NCBI GenBank assembly: GCA_964655225.1 | Contig: CAZZMB010000008.1 | Coordinates: 1 to 62,520 of the forward strand | Length of the DNA stretch: 62,520 bases | From: JAFMKE01 sp964655225 | GTDB lineage: Bacteria > Bacteroidota > Bacteroidia > Chitinophagales > UBA8649 | Reading direction: 5' to 3' | In this document: piece after piece, positions 17,378 to 26,660 of the stretch | How positions within the stretch are numbered: the first letter of the stretch is position 1 | How the letters are laid out: each line of letters opens with the position of its first letter | Notes under the pieces: generated by a model | What the model was told of the DNA's origin: nothing | The model's input: only the letters and a program-made list of their open reading frames with translations | The model's database searches: none | Program-made: the position numbers and the translations under genes

Positions 17378-18097
17378 ATGAAGTATGCGCTAAGAGATGA
17401 AAAGTCCAGTAGAAGTGAAAAATCCCTGCTTATATTATCTGGTTTTTTTATAGCCTCATTAGTTCTGACCAACTTAATCGCGGGAAGATTTTTTACACTA
17501 GAAATTCCATTCTTAGGTATAAGTTGGGCGCTTTCTTCTGGAATTATTGCATACCCAATTACCTTTTTAGTCACGGATGTTATTTCTGAAGTGTTTGGAG
17601 AAAAAAGAGCAAAAACACTAGTTCTAACAGGGTTTCTCGTTAGTGTGTTTACGGTACTCGTAATCTTGCTTAGTATCAAGTTGCCCATCTGGGAGAACTC
17701 TCCGGTGGATGGACAATCATACGATACAGTCTTTGGGCTTGCACCAGGGATTGTGTTTGGTTCGATGATCGCATACCTTTCTGCTCAATATATTGACGTG
17801 CAGCTATTTGAGTTTTGGAGGAAACTCACCAATGGTAAGCATTTATGGTTAAGGAACAATGGCTCAACGATACTTAGTCAACTCATTGACACCAGTCTTG
17901 TTGTTATCATCGCGCTAGTGATTTATCCTAAATTCACTGGCACTTCGGAAGCCATTACCTATAGAGTAGCTCTAGAAATCATAATTGGTCAATATATCTT
18001 CAAAGCCTGTATTGCAATTATTGATACCCCACTAATATATATCAGTGTTAATCGATTAAATAAATACTTGAACAAGGAGAAGGAATCTATCTCTTAA
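17378..18097 (+). CDS. yhhQ: Queuosine precursor transporter (YhhQ/VUT family)
   Basis: 239 residues with about six membrane helices. Family motifs include LVLTNLIAGRFFTLEIPFLG near the N-terminus, PITFLVTDVISEVFGEKRA in the middle, and ...TISQLIDTS-type polar residues in helix 5 (here TILSQLIDTSLVV). The family imports queuosine precursors (queuine, preQ0/preQ1) across the inner membrane. It lies 13 nt after the LysM gene and its end overlaps the convergent PAP2 gene by 11 nt. Confidence 0.88.
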   Translation: MKYALRDEKSSRSEKSLLILSGFFIASLVLTNLIAGRFFTLEIPFLGISWALSSGIIAYPITFLVTDVISEVFGEKRAKTLVLTGFLVSVFTVLVILLSIKLPIWENSPVDGQSYDTVFGLAPGIVFGSMIAYLSAQYIDVQLFEFWRKLTNGKHLWLRNNGSTILSQLIDTSLVVIIALVIYPKFTGTSEAITYRVALEIIIGQYIFKACIAIIDTPLIYISVNRLNKYLNKEKESIS

Positions 18098-18818
18098 AGT
18101 TGATTCGATGCAATAGTGGAACACCCACTCCTATTGATGCGCCTACTCCATATCCAATAATTACATCCGTCCAAAAGTGCTTCCCACCTCGAACCCTTAA
18201 AATTGCAGTTGCCATGGGTAAAACACTAGCTGCAAACCACACCAAGGGCTTTAGTTTCGAATTGGGATAATAGTGCTGATGCATCATGGCAAATGAAAAA
18301 CTCATAGAGGAAACTGATGAAGTATGTCCACTAAAGAATGATTGACTTGACCCCTTATCCAATTTCTTTTTTAAAGGTGCATCAGAATTGTAAACATATG
18401 GTCTTTTTCGTTGAACTAATTCTTTAGTCAAATAAGTAATTCCCGTATTCAATAAAAACACTTCTGCAGAAATTGCAGCTATAGTTCCAAAATCCTTCCG
18501 ACTTCTTTGGCCAGCTAAAAAAAGTAAGGGAGTTCCCATACTGGCATACATTACGGCATCACTCCAATGCGCCGCTTTTGGATTCCAATTAAATGTCGCA
18601 CTCCGGTCAAATTTACCCACATCCATCCTGTCCAAATCCATGATATCTTCTAATTGCAGTGCATCTCTTTTTCTCTCATGAATAAATCCACCTAATGCAG
18701 TAGCAGCGCCCACAGTTATTACTGGAATATCAACTGCAAAGCTAAAATTATAGGGCGATTGGGCAAGAATACCTGAATAAGCAATAATTAAAAAGATAAT
18801 TAATGATTGATGTTTCAT
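18087..18818 (-). CDS. PAP2-family phosphatase (secreted/membrane)
   Basis: 243 residues. The three PAP2 motifs are present: KELVQRKRPY (KX6RP-type), FFSGHTSS (PSGH-type), and RVRGGKHFWTDVIIG (SRX5HX3D-type). An N-terminal hydrophobic segment with FSFAVD could be a signal peptide. The family dephosphorylates lipid phosphates such as phosphatidate, phosphatidylglycerol phosphate or undecaprenyl diphosphate; the substrate is not readable here. The window also has a dedicated UppP, so this one may act on another lipid. Confidence 0.85.
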   Translation of the reverse strand: MKHQSLIIFLIIAYSGILAQSPYNFSFAVDIPVITVGAATALGGFIHERKRDALQLEDIMDLDRMDVGKFDRSATFNWNPKAAHWSDAVMYASMGTPLLFLAGQRSRKDFGTIAAISAEVFLLNTGITYLTKELVQRKRPYVYNSDAPLKKKLDKGSSQSFFSGHTSSVSSMSFSFAMMHQHYYPNSKLKPLVWFAASVLPMATAILRVRGGKHFWTDVIIGYGVGASIGVGVPLLHRINFKR

Positions 18819-19149
18819 TTTATTTAATATTTTTAGAACTAATTATTGACCTGATGACTAAATTAAGTCTTTTTTGTTTAATTTATCTTCTTTTACGCGG
18901 AGCTGACAGCGTAAATATCTCTAACTGTCAATCGTTTCTGTGTGTCGGTATTAAGAAAAAAAATAGGCATGTACGGGAAGGTAAGCATCAAGTTTTATTG
19001 GCTAATTTTTATGGTTTAGATGAAGAGACTTCTTTTCATAAAAATATGCTCAAATATTATCGTGCCTTGTGGAATGATTCCATTAAATTTATGAAAATAA
19101 TGACCAATTTTATAAACTATATTCCTGTCAATAGAAATTCAATTAGATT
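18819..19149. other. Intergenic region of 331 nt between divergent genes
   Basis: This lies between the PAP2 start and the start of the GCS2-CBS gene. A 121-residue plus-strand frame (18803-19168) crosses it, but it overlaps the starts of both neighbours, lacks a recognisable domain and reads like chance. I saw no RNA gene, repeat or clear TAnnTTTG promoter; the promoters of both flanking genes are presumably here. Confidence 0.5.
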
Positions 19150-21063
19150 ATGGGAGCACCTCAGGTAAAAGCCACATCAACAGCTAAACAACTTCAAGCA
19201 TTTGAGAAGCACTTGCTAAACGACCTTCATGCATTAAATAAAATGCTAAAGGAAGGAATGTTTGAAATTGACAAAACACGAATTGGCGCTGAGCAAGAGT
19301 TTTGCCTCGTTGACAAACACTATAAACCAGCCGGGAAAAATATTGAAATGATGGACTTGCTAAAAGGTAACCCACTATTCACTACGGAGCTGGCACGTTT
19401 CAATATGGAAATCAATGCAAGCCCTCAGATCTTTTCAAAGAACTGCTTATCCATTATGGAAAAAGAAATACTAGATAATCTGGATGCAGCGCATCAAGCT
19501 GCAGATAGCCTCGGTATAAAAGTAATACTTACAGGAATTCTGCCTACTCTTAGAAAATTTGATTTTTCTATGCATAATCTAACTCCTTATGAGCGATACT
19601 ATGCATTATGCGAATCAATAAACAAGTTGCGCGGTAAAAACTATGATTTAAACATTAGTGGTATTGATGAGCTCTTTTCAGAGCACGACTCACCTTTAAT
19701 TGAGGCAGCGAATACAGGATTTCAAGTGCACTTACAGATTAAACCCGATGAATTTGTAGATATGTACAATATCTCCCAAGCCATAACGGCTCCTGTATTA
19801 GCCAGCGCTACAAACTCTCCGATCTTGTTTGGTAAACGATTATGGAAAGAAACGCGTATTGCCTTATTCTCACAATCTGTAGATACCAGAAATCATAAGG
19901 AACATGCAAGAGAGATGAGTCCAAGAGTGACATTTGGCGATCACTGGTTGGAAAAATCAATTCTAGAAATTTATAAGGAGGACATTGTCAAATACCGAGT
20001 ATTGTTGAATACAGAAATCAACGAGAACGTTTTTGAGAAATTAGAAACAGGGACCGCTCCTGATTTAATGGCCCTAAAAGTGCATAATTCGACTGTATAT
20101 AGGTGGAATAGAGCATGTTATGGTATTAGTGAAGGCAAAGCACATCTTAGAATAGAAAACAGGGTACTCCCTGCTGGTCCAACCGTAAAAGATGAAATGG
20201 CTAATGCTGCATTTTGGTTAGGATTAATGGTTGGTGTTCATGATAAATACGGAGATATCACCCAGCGAATGGATTTTGATGTTGCGAAAAATAATTTCTT
20301 AAAAGCATCTGTTCATGGATTGGACACCAAGCTCTTTTGGTTAGATAATAAAAGTTATGCTGCCGGTGATTTAATACTGCACGAACTCTTACCTTTGGCC
20401 AAGGCTGGATTGAAAAAACAAAAAGTCAATAATGCAGAAATAGAAGAATATTTGGGTATTATTGAGGAGCGTGTTCAAAAAGTACGTACGGGATCATATT
20501 GGCAATTAAAATCCTTTAATAAATTAGTTAAAACTGCAACAAAAGAAGAAGTATTAGCAGCCATTACGGCTTCAACTATTCAAAACCAAAAAGATAATAC
20601 ACCTGTGCATAATTGGAAATTAGCTGAACTAGACGATAATAAAGATTGGAAACCAAGTGAAGTATTTGTGGAGGAATTCATGACCACTAAGATTTTTACA
20701 GCTAAACAAGAGGATATTGTTGAATTAGTTAGTGAGATGATGGATTGGCAGAAGATTCGTTATGTTGCTGTAGAGAATAAAAAAGGAAGGTTGGTGGGCT
20801 TGGCAACCTCAAGAATGATGTTAAGAGCGTATATGAAACATATACATCAAAAAGAAAAGCTGCCTTTAAGTGTAGGTGAAGTAATGATTAAAGATCCGAT
20901 GACAATAAGTCCTAGAGCTAAATTTTCAGAAGCAATGGATATCATGACAAAATATCAATTTGGATGTCTTCCTGTAGTAGATGATAAAAATAATTTAGTA
21001 GGAATGGTAACGGAAGCTAACTTCCTGGTAATTTCTAAAAACCTATTCGATAAGATTAAGTAA
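19150..21063 (+). CDS. Glutamate-cysteine ligase-like (GCS2) domain fused to two CBS domains
   Basis: 637 residues. An N-terminal half is similar to the GCS2/YbdK carboxylate-amine ligase fold, with RIGAEQEFCLVD (residues 45-56), ELARFNMEINASP and an arginine-rich RLWKETRIALFSQSVDTR. The C-terminal ~125 residues form two CBS modules (from VEEFMTTKIFTAKQ near 518, and VGEVMIKDPMTISPR near 576). GCS2-like enzymes use ATP to join an amino acid carboxylate to an amine; CBS pairs sense adenine nucleotides. The combination suggests a ligase regulated by energy charge, but the substrate is unknown. Glutathione is not general in Bacteroidota, so calling it gshA would be unsafe. Confidence 0.75.
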   Translation: MGAPQVKATSTAKQLQAFEKHLLNDLHALNKMLKEGMFEIDKTRIGAEQEFCLVDKHYKPAGKNIEMMDLLKGNPLFTTELARFNMEINASPQIFSKNCLSIMEKEILDNLDAAHQAADSLGIKVILTGILPTLRKFDFSMHNLTPYERYYALCESINKLRGKNYDLNISGIDELFSEHDSPLIEAANTGFQVHLQIKPDEFVDMYNISQAITAPVLASATNSPILFGKRLWKETRIALFSQSVDTRNHKEHAREMSPRVTFGDHWLEKSILEIYKEDIVKYRVLLNTEINENVFEKLETGTAPDLMALKVHNSTVYRWNRACYGISEGKAHLRIENRVLPAGPTVKDEMANAAFWLGLMVGVHDKYGDITQRMDFDVAKNNFLKASVHGLDTKLFWLDNKSYAAGDLILHELLPLAKAGLKKQKVNNAEIEEYLGIIEERVQKVRTGSYWQLKSFNKLVKTATKEEVLAAITASTIQNQKDNTPVHNWKLAELDDNKDWKPSEVFVEEFMTTKIFTAKQEDIVELVSEMMDWQKIRYVAVENKKGRLVGLATSRMMLRAYMKHIHQKEKLPLSVGEVMIKDPMTISPRAKFSEAMDIMTKYQFGCLPVVDDKNNLVGMVTEANFLVISKNLFDKIK

Positions 21064-21070
21064 GATAGGC

Positions 21071-21101
21071 GACAGGTCTTAATCCTCTAAAAAGACTTGT
21101 C
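21071..21101. terminator. Hairpin between convergent genes
   Basis: GACAGGTCTT (21071-21080) pairs with AAGACTTGTC (21092-21101) over 10 bp with one G-T wobble and an 11-nt loop. It lies between the GCS2-CBS stop and the ABC ATPase stop. It lacks a long following T run, so termination is probable but not certain. Confidence 0.45.
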
Positions 21102-21132
21102 TCAGCAAACAAGTGGTTTAAAAGCTAAGTAT

Positions 21133-22938
21133 CTATGCTTGGACATTCTTGCTACGCATAATACGCGCTTCGATGTCAGCCAACTCACCTTTTGGAATTG
21201 CTCCAATTAATCCTTGCGTATATGCGTTCTGTGGGTTGTTGTATATATCATCGGCTATGCCCATCTCTTCAATCTTACCTTGATTCATTACAATCATCCG
21301 ATCGCTCATGAATTTTACCACGGATAAATCGTGAGAAATGAAAATATAAGTAAAACCAAATTCTTCTCTGAGGTCGAGTAATAGATTCAGTACCTGCGCT
21401 TGCACGGATACATCAAGAGCAGAAACCGATTCATCACAAATAATAAAACGAGGATTCAGGGCCAGTGCTCTTGCAATACAGATACGTTGACGTTGGCCTC
21501 CACTAAACTCATGAGGATATCTATTAAAATGTTTAGGATCTAATCCTACAGTGCTCAAAAGACTTTCTACTTTCTCTTTTCGTTGTTTTTCGTTGCTAAA
21601 CACACCATGAACCGTCATGGGCTCTTGAATAGCTCCACCAATAGTCATCCTTGGATTTAAAGATGAATACGGATCTTGGAAAATAATTTGCATATCCTTG
21701 CGCAGTTCGGTCAAATCAGCACTATTCATTTTTAAAATGTCTCGACCTTCAAAAAGAACTTCCCCTCCATGTGCAGGTGCTAGGTTTAATATCGTTCTAC
21801 CCAAAGTGGTTTTTCCGCATCCAGATTCGCCAACTAAACCCATAGTTTCTCCAGGATAAACATTGAAACTTACGTCATCCACAGCCTTGACCCAAGAGGT
21901 AGTTTTTCCAAAAAAGTTTTTAGTAGTAGGAAACCATGTTTGAAGATTTCTAACTTCTAAGATTGGTGTTTTAGCTTTTAAGCTTTCCATTCTTGCTTTA
22001 GTGGTGCTTTCAGAAACGACTACTTTACTAATTGCATCTTCAACTGAAGTACTCAATTCAGTAATACTTCCATCAGCTTCCACTTTCATAAAATCCTTAA
22101 CTGTTGGAAGTGTGCTCAAGCGCTTCCCTAGAGGAGGTCTACATGCCAACAAAGATCTCGTGTAGGGATGTTTTGGACTTTTGAAAATATCTAGTACTGA
22201 ACCTGTTTCGACAATATTACCTTGATACATCACTATAACACGATCCGCTATTTCTCCAATTACGCCTAAATCGTGAGTAATGAAAATGATTGAACTTTCT
22301 AATTGCATGCTCAAATCATTCATTAACTCTAGTATTGTTTTCTGAACGGTCACGTCCAATGCCGTAGTCGGCTCATCTGCAATTAATATATCAGGATTGC
22401 AACTCATTGCCATAGCAATCATCACCCGCTGCTTCTGGCCACCTGATAGTTGATGAGGATATGAATCAAACATACGAGGTGGATCTGGTAACTGAACCTT
22501 CTCAAACATCTCTAAAGTTATTTCTTTAGCCCGTTTCTTATCCACTTTTTGGTGAAGTAAAATCGCTTCCATCACTTGGTCACCACAAGTAAAAACAGGA
22601 TTAAGTGATGTCATTGGTTCTTGAAAAATCATTGAGATATCATTCCCTCTAAATTTTCTCATTTCATCTTCTGAAAGTTTAAGCAAATCAATTTCCTGAC
22701 CATCTTTAGTATGATAGATTACTTCACCTGAACTAATTTTTCCAGGTGGTGATGGAATCAATCGCATAATTGATAATGAAGTAACCGATTTACCTGAACC
22801 TGATTCTCCAACAATACCGACAGTTTCACCTCGATAAAGCGTGAAACTTATCCCTTTTACAGCCTTAACACTTCCTTCATCTGTATTAAACTCCGTTACT
22901 AAATTTTTTACTTCTAACAATAGCTTTTTTTCACTCAT
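21133..22938 (-). CDS. Oligopeptide-type ABC transporter ATPase, fused OppD-OppF
   Basis: 601 residues with two full nucleotide-binding domains. The first has Walker A GESGSGKS (~40), signature LSGGQKQRV and Walker B DEPTTALD. The second has Walker A GESGCGKTT, signature FSGGQRQRI and DESVSALD. Oligopeptide-binding C-terminal extensions (HPYTRSLLACRPPLG, and NPQNAYTQGLIGAIPKG) follow each. This is the fused layout seen in GsiA/YejF-like proteins, which power peptide uptake with two permeases and a binding protein. No permease or binding protein is adjacent, so they must be encoded elsewhere. Confidence 0.9.
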   Translation of the reverse strand: MSEKKLLLEVKNLVTEFNTDEGSVKAVKGISFTLYRGETVGIVGESGSGKSVTSLSIMRLIPSPPGKISSGEVIYHTKDGQEIDLLKLSEDEMRKFRGNDISMIFQEPMTSLNPVFTCGDQVMEAILLHQKVDKKRAKEITLEMFEKVQLPDPPRMFDSYPHQLSGGQKQRVMIAMAMSCNPDILIADEPTTALDVTVQKTILELMNDLSMQLESSIIFITHDLGVIGEIADRVIVMYQGNIVETGSVLDIFKSPKHPYTRSLLACRPPLGKRLSTLPTVKDFMKVEADGSITELSTSVEDAISKVVVSESTTKARMESLKAKTPILEVRNLQTWFPTTKNFFGKTTSWVKAVDDVSFNVYPGETMGLVGESGCGKTTLGRTILNLAPAHGGEVLFEGRDILKMNSADLTELRKDMQIIFQDPYSSLNPRMTIGGAIQEPMTVHGVFSNEKQRKEKVESLLSTVGLDPKHFNRYPHEFSGGQRQRICIARALALNPRFIICDESVSALDVSVQAQVLNLLLDLREEFGFTYIFISHDLSVVKFMSDRMIVMNQGKIEEMGIADDIYNNPQNAYTQGLIGAIPKGELADIEARIMRSKNVQA

Positions 22939-23006
22939 CTCTTTTGATGTTTTTAAGCCTCAATATCCCTGAGGTTTATTCTGCGTCTAAAATAATGTTT
23001 ATTTAT

Positions 23007-24047
23007 TTATTTATTGAAAATTGCCCAATTTAACATTTTATCCATGTGGCTCTCTAAAGATAGTTCCTTTAAGACTTCTTCTATATCCTCAAATGAGATT
23101 TTTTCTTTGTCAAATTTCAAAATAGCTTCACACCACACCGCAGGAGCAAGTGAATCTAAAACAAGTCCTCTATTTGAATTAACAAACTCTTTAGCGCCAA
23201 CTCGATCAGAAATGATTACTGGCACTTTAGCAGCAAAGGCTTCTGTTATAATTTGACCAAAAGGTTCGTAAACTGCGGGGTGAAGTAAAACATCAACTTG
23301 GTGATAGATGGCCCCCATGTCCTTAACAAAGCCGAGTGATACAATTTGAGAATTAGAACTTTTAAATGAAGTACCCGCGACTAAGAGCTTATAATTCTTT
23401 GGCAACTCCTTGAACACCTCTATCAATATATCTAAGCCCTTCCGTTTATGACTTGTGGATACGAGTAAAAATATCTTATCCTCTTTTGACCATCCATTTC
23501 GCTCACGAATAGATACATCGCTTATCGGAGTTTCAAACAATGATAGCTTAATAGGAGGATATAAAACCTGAACTTTATTGGGAGCGATACCGTAAAGGTT
23601 GATTATTTCATTTTTAACCATTTTGGAGCAGGCATATATAACCTCTGCTTTACTAAAAGCTTTTCTATCTAAGTAGAGTTGAACGATATCCACAATATCG
23701 GTAAACTTGGTACCTTTTGCTTTTAAATATCCCTTATGTGTACTTGGCGCAATTACATGATTCTGGCGAGAAGTTCTCTCTAAAGCCAGAATAAAATCAA
23801 ATTCATTTAGGCGGATAGTCTGCTTCAGTTTTTTATCAAAAAAGAAGTTGCGAATGGGTTTAGGAATTCTTTTAAGATTGAGATAATGAATATGTAAATT
23901 TGCTGGTGGAGTTATATCAGGTGATATTTTTGAAGTGAACAAATGCACCTCATCTCCTCTATTTAAAAAATAATCGATATAATTAAAAAGTCTAGTTTCT
24001 AGTCCTCCCTTATAAATATATCGAATATGAATTAATGCAACCTTCAT
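23007..24047 (-). CDS. Family 4 glycosyltransferase
   Basis: About 346 residues from ATG 24047, which has a GAGGAG just upstream. A longer in-frame start at 24068 is less likely. The GT-B fold is seen in the N-terminal MKVALIHIRYIYKGGLETRL and in the C-terminal domain with the EX7E-like pattern VYEPFGQIITEAFAAKVPV. Such enzymes transfer sugars from nucleotide donors to glycan or lipid acceptors at the membrane. The gene stands alone between the OppDF ATPase and the SCP2 gene, so no pathway can be inferred. Confidence 0.83.
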   Translation of the reverse strand: MKVALIHIRYIYKGGLETRLFNYIDYFLNRGDEVHLFTSKISPDITPPANLHIHYLNLKRIPKPIRNFFFDKKLKQTIRLNEFDFILALERTSRQNHVIAPSTHKGYLKAKGTKFTDIVDIVQLYLDRKAFSKAEVIYACSKMVKNEIINLYGIAPNKVQVLYPPIKLSLFETPISDVSIRERNGWSKEDKIFLLVSTSHKRKGLDILIEVFKELPKNYKLLVAGTSFKSSNSQIVSLGFVKDMGAIYHQVDVLLHPAVYEPFGQIITEAFAAKVPVIISDRVGAKEFVNSNRGLVLDSLAPAVWCEAILKFDKEKISFEDIEEVLKELSLESHMDKMLNWAIFNK

Positions 24048-24127
24048 TCTCTCCTCAAACATAAGCAATGTCTTACACTTGATCTTGCGTATTAAGTTTT
24101 ATTATCATCGTTGATTTAATTATTGCT

Positions 24128-24135
24128 TATTTTTG
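24128..24135 (+). promoter_or_regulatory. Predicted -7 box for the SCP2 gene
   Basis: TATTTTTG matches TAnnTTTG and lies 25 nt before the ATG at 24161. A possible -33 TTG at 24111 is only 14 nt away, closer than usual. Confidence 0.35.
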
Positions 24136-24160
24136 GATTAACCAAAGGCTTGATAGATTT

Positions 24161-24487
24161 ATGAAAACTGCCAGAGAAATTATTTTTTCCTTAGAGGATC
24201 GCTTTAAACCAGAAGAGGTAGATGACGATTTAAGCATCCTTTTCCATTTCGACATAAGTGGAGATAATGGAGGAAAGTTCTCTGTAAAAATTGAAGATGA
24301 AACCTGCAATGTAAGTGAAGGTTTAAACGGAGAACCTAAATGCTTGGTCAGCTGCTCAGACGAAGTTTATGCTGATGTAGAGCTCGGTCGAAAAAATGCC
24401 CAAATGGCTCTTATGACTGGTGAAATAAAAATCAGTAATATCATGGCTATGATGAAATTCATTAATAGCTTCAATAAATTACATTAG
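24161..24487 (+). CDS. SCP2 sterol-binding domain protein
   Basis: 108 residues, a complete stand-alone SCP2 domain. It shows LFHFDISGDNGGKFSVKIED, CLVSCSDEVYADVELGRKNA and the C-terminal LMTGEIKISNIMAMMKF typical of the family. SCP2 domains form a hydrophobic cavity that binds lipids or sterol-like molecules in the cytoplasm. No signal peptide is visible. Its stop is 3 nt from the convergent M1 peptidase stop. Confidence 0.85.
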   Translation: MKTAREIIFSLEDRFKPEEVDDDLSILFHFDISGDNGGKFSVKIEDETCNVSEGLNGEPKCLVSCSDEVYADVELGRKNAQMALMTGEIKISNIMAMMKFINSFNKLH

Positions 24488-24490
24488 CTA

Positions 24491-26458
24491 TTACGGAACC
24501 AAAAGTTGCTGAGTGCCTTCGTAAAGAGAATTTCTTAACAAGACGGTATATACACCGGATGCAAGTTCATGGTTAATGATATGGTTCTTACCTTTCAAGT
24601 TCTCCTCCAAAACCAATCGACCTAATTGATCAATAATCTGCAATTCAGCACCCTCAGATGTCAAATCTAGCATAAATTGATTTACACTTGGATTTGGGTA
24701 TAACTTCGCCATTGTACTAAACTGATTTAAGTTATCTATTCCAGTTACTTCCAAACTTGCATCAAAAACAAAACTACCCTCTTGGTTGAGCACCCAGTTT
24801 TCTGGATCTACGCGGACCGCATAGATTTCTTTGTCGATATCAAAAACATAAGCTTGTCCGTTCAGAGAGTGCATCACATAAATAATCGTATCCGTGTTAT
24901 CCATGAATTCTATCTCAATCTCAAGAGCACTTTTAAAAAACGGAGTGACAGAAGGAGTGGATGTCGTTTGACTTAGTTCCACGACAATTTGATTACCCAC
25001 TTCATTGAATCTCCCGTTATAGGTTGGATAACCTTCTCCATAGTACCAATGCGACAAAAAGTCTGTCATCGAAACTCCCGAAACCGATTCAACTCTACCA
25101 ATAAAATCCTCAGCGCTAGCTGTAGAATTGGCATAGGTATTTTGATAGCTTTTCATCGCTTGAAAAAACAAGGCGTCATCATTCACCCAATGCCTTACCA
25201 TATGAACCAATGCTGAACCCTTATCATAAGATAAGCGAGAATTAAAAATCCTGCCATCATTATCTTGGCTTGCCACTGGAACAAATACGCTCCCCCCGGG
25301 CTGACTCATCACGTCGGCATGAACACCAGCCATTCTTTGTTGCGCACTGTTTTGATTCAAACTTTGATAAAATAAGTATTCACTGTAAGAAGCAAAACCT
25401 TCATTAACCCATATATGGCCCCAATCTGAGCAAGTGACATTATCACCAAACCACTGATGCCCCAATTCATGAGCAGTCAACCCGGTTTCAAAAAACCCCT
25501 GAGTTGTCATAGTTTGGTGTTCCATACCTCCACTTAAGGGAGCCATGCAATGCCCATATTTTTCATCTCTAAAAGGATACAAGCCATACAAGTCTGAAAA
25601 AACATATAACATATCTGCTGTCAAATCAATATCGCTTTCAAAATTTGTTAAGGTAGCTGGATTATCATATATAAAATTTTGAACATACACACTATCCGTT
25701 GTTCCGGGCAATGGAGCCATAAAACTGTAATCAATGTAAGGACCGACTGCGATCGACATAAGGTAATAGGCTATTGGGTGATTGTGCTTCCATTCGAAAC
25801 GTGTCTTGTTTCCTGGAAGACTTACTTCCTGCTGTAAAAGGCCATTTGAACCTCCTTTCAATCCATTAGGTACAGTCAACCAAACTTCACTAGAATCTAT
25901 TTTATCTGTGAGAACTTGTTTTACCGGCCACCAGGTATACGCCGAAAATGGTTGGCTTAATGTCCAAGTTACATCAGCACCCCAACTTGGTGATTGATCA
26001 TTAAAAATTCCACCAAAAAATCCTCCACCACCAGGAGGATTACCCTTGTAGAAAACCTCAACAACGACATCAGCACCTTGGCTAAGATTACTTGATGGAA
26101 AAATCTGTAGCTCATCTCCAGTTCTATTCGTAGGCGACAAAACCCCATTTATTTTTGCAGAATCAACGTTCAAGGAACCCGCTAATTCTAAAACAAAAAC
26201 ATCCAAACTAAATGCCGTTACTATAGCATTTAAAGTAGCATGTCCGCTATTAATGGTGGTGCTAGAATTATCTATATCTAAATCCAACTTTACATAATGA
26301 ACATCATATTTATCCTGACCGCTTAATCCCTTCTCTCCAGACTGATGTCTAGGAAAATTTTGCATCTTATGTTTAGCGCATTCATGCACTCGAACTTCTT
26401 GTGTAAAAATAGATTGAACACCCAGTAATAAGATGAGTAAATAGTTGAATTTTTTCAT
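24491..26458 (-). CDS. Secreted M1-family metallopeptidase with T9SS type A tail
   Basis: 655 residues. A signal peptide (to about FTQ, residue 20) precedes an aminopeptidase N-like fold. The exopeptidase motif appears as GGMEH (310-314, a variant of GAMEN). The zinc motif is HELGH (330-334), with the third ligand Glu353 in NEGFASYSEY. The C-terminus carries a type A sorting domain: LYPNPSVNQFMLDLTSEG, then GRLVLEENL and ASGVYTVLLRNS. It is therefore an exported peptidase for extracellular protein or peptide breakdown. A catalytic Tyr, normally downstream, probably lies in RLSYDKGSALVHM. Confidence 0.92.
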   Translation of the reverse strand: MKKFNYLLILLLGVQSIFTQEVRVHECAKHKMQNFPRHQSGEKGLSGQDKYDVHYVKLDLDIDNSSTTINSGHATLNAIVTAFSLDVFVLELAGSLNVDSAKINGVLSPTNRTGDELQIFPSSNLSQGADVVVEVFYKGNPPGGGGFFGGIFNDQSPSWGADVTWTLSQPFSAYTWWPVKQVLTDKIDSSEVWLTVPNGLKGGSNGLLQQEVSLPGNKTRFEWKHNHPIAYYLMSIAVGPYIDYSFMAPLPGTTDSVYVQNFIYDNPATLTNFESDIDLTADMLYVFSDLYGLYPFRDEKYGHCMAPLSGGMEHQTMTTQGFFETGLTAHELGHQWFGDNVTCSDWGHIWVNEGFASYSEYLFYQSLNQNSAQQRMAGVHADVMSQPGGSVFVPVASQDNDGRIFNSRLSYDKGSALVHMVRHWVNDDALFFQAMKSYQNTYANSTASAEDFIGRVESVSGVSMTDFLSHWYYGEGYPTYNGRFNEVGNQIVVELSQTTSTPSVTPFFKSALEIEIEFMDNTDTIIYVMHSLNGQAYVFDIDKEIYAVRVDPENWVLNQEGSFVFDASLEVTGIDNLNQFSTMAKLYPNPSVNQFMLDLTSEGAELQIIDQLGRLVLEENLKGKNHIINHELASGVYTVLLRNSLYEGTQQLLVP

Positions 26459-26660
26459 AACAAAATTGTCTGTTGATATTAAACAAAGATACCCTATCTA
26501 TTTGTTTAAACTCAGATTTATTTTTTCAAAAATTGACGCTAAATATCTTTGAATGAGTTAGTATTTTTTAGCCGCGTAACTTAGTACTCCAATCAAACTT
26601 TTTTTTAACATTACCTCATTAATTTTCTGTTTGATAAATGTTTTTGAAATACACTGAGTA

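Noticed and set aside
18803..19168. 121-residue plus-strand frame between the PAP2 and GCS2-CBS genes
   Set aside because: It overlaps the PAP2 start and the GCS2-CBS start, has no recognised domain and no clear ribosome-binding site; most likely a chance open frame in a divergent promoter region.
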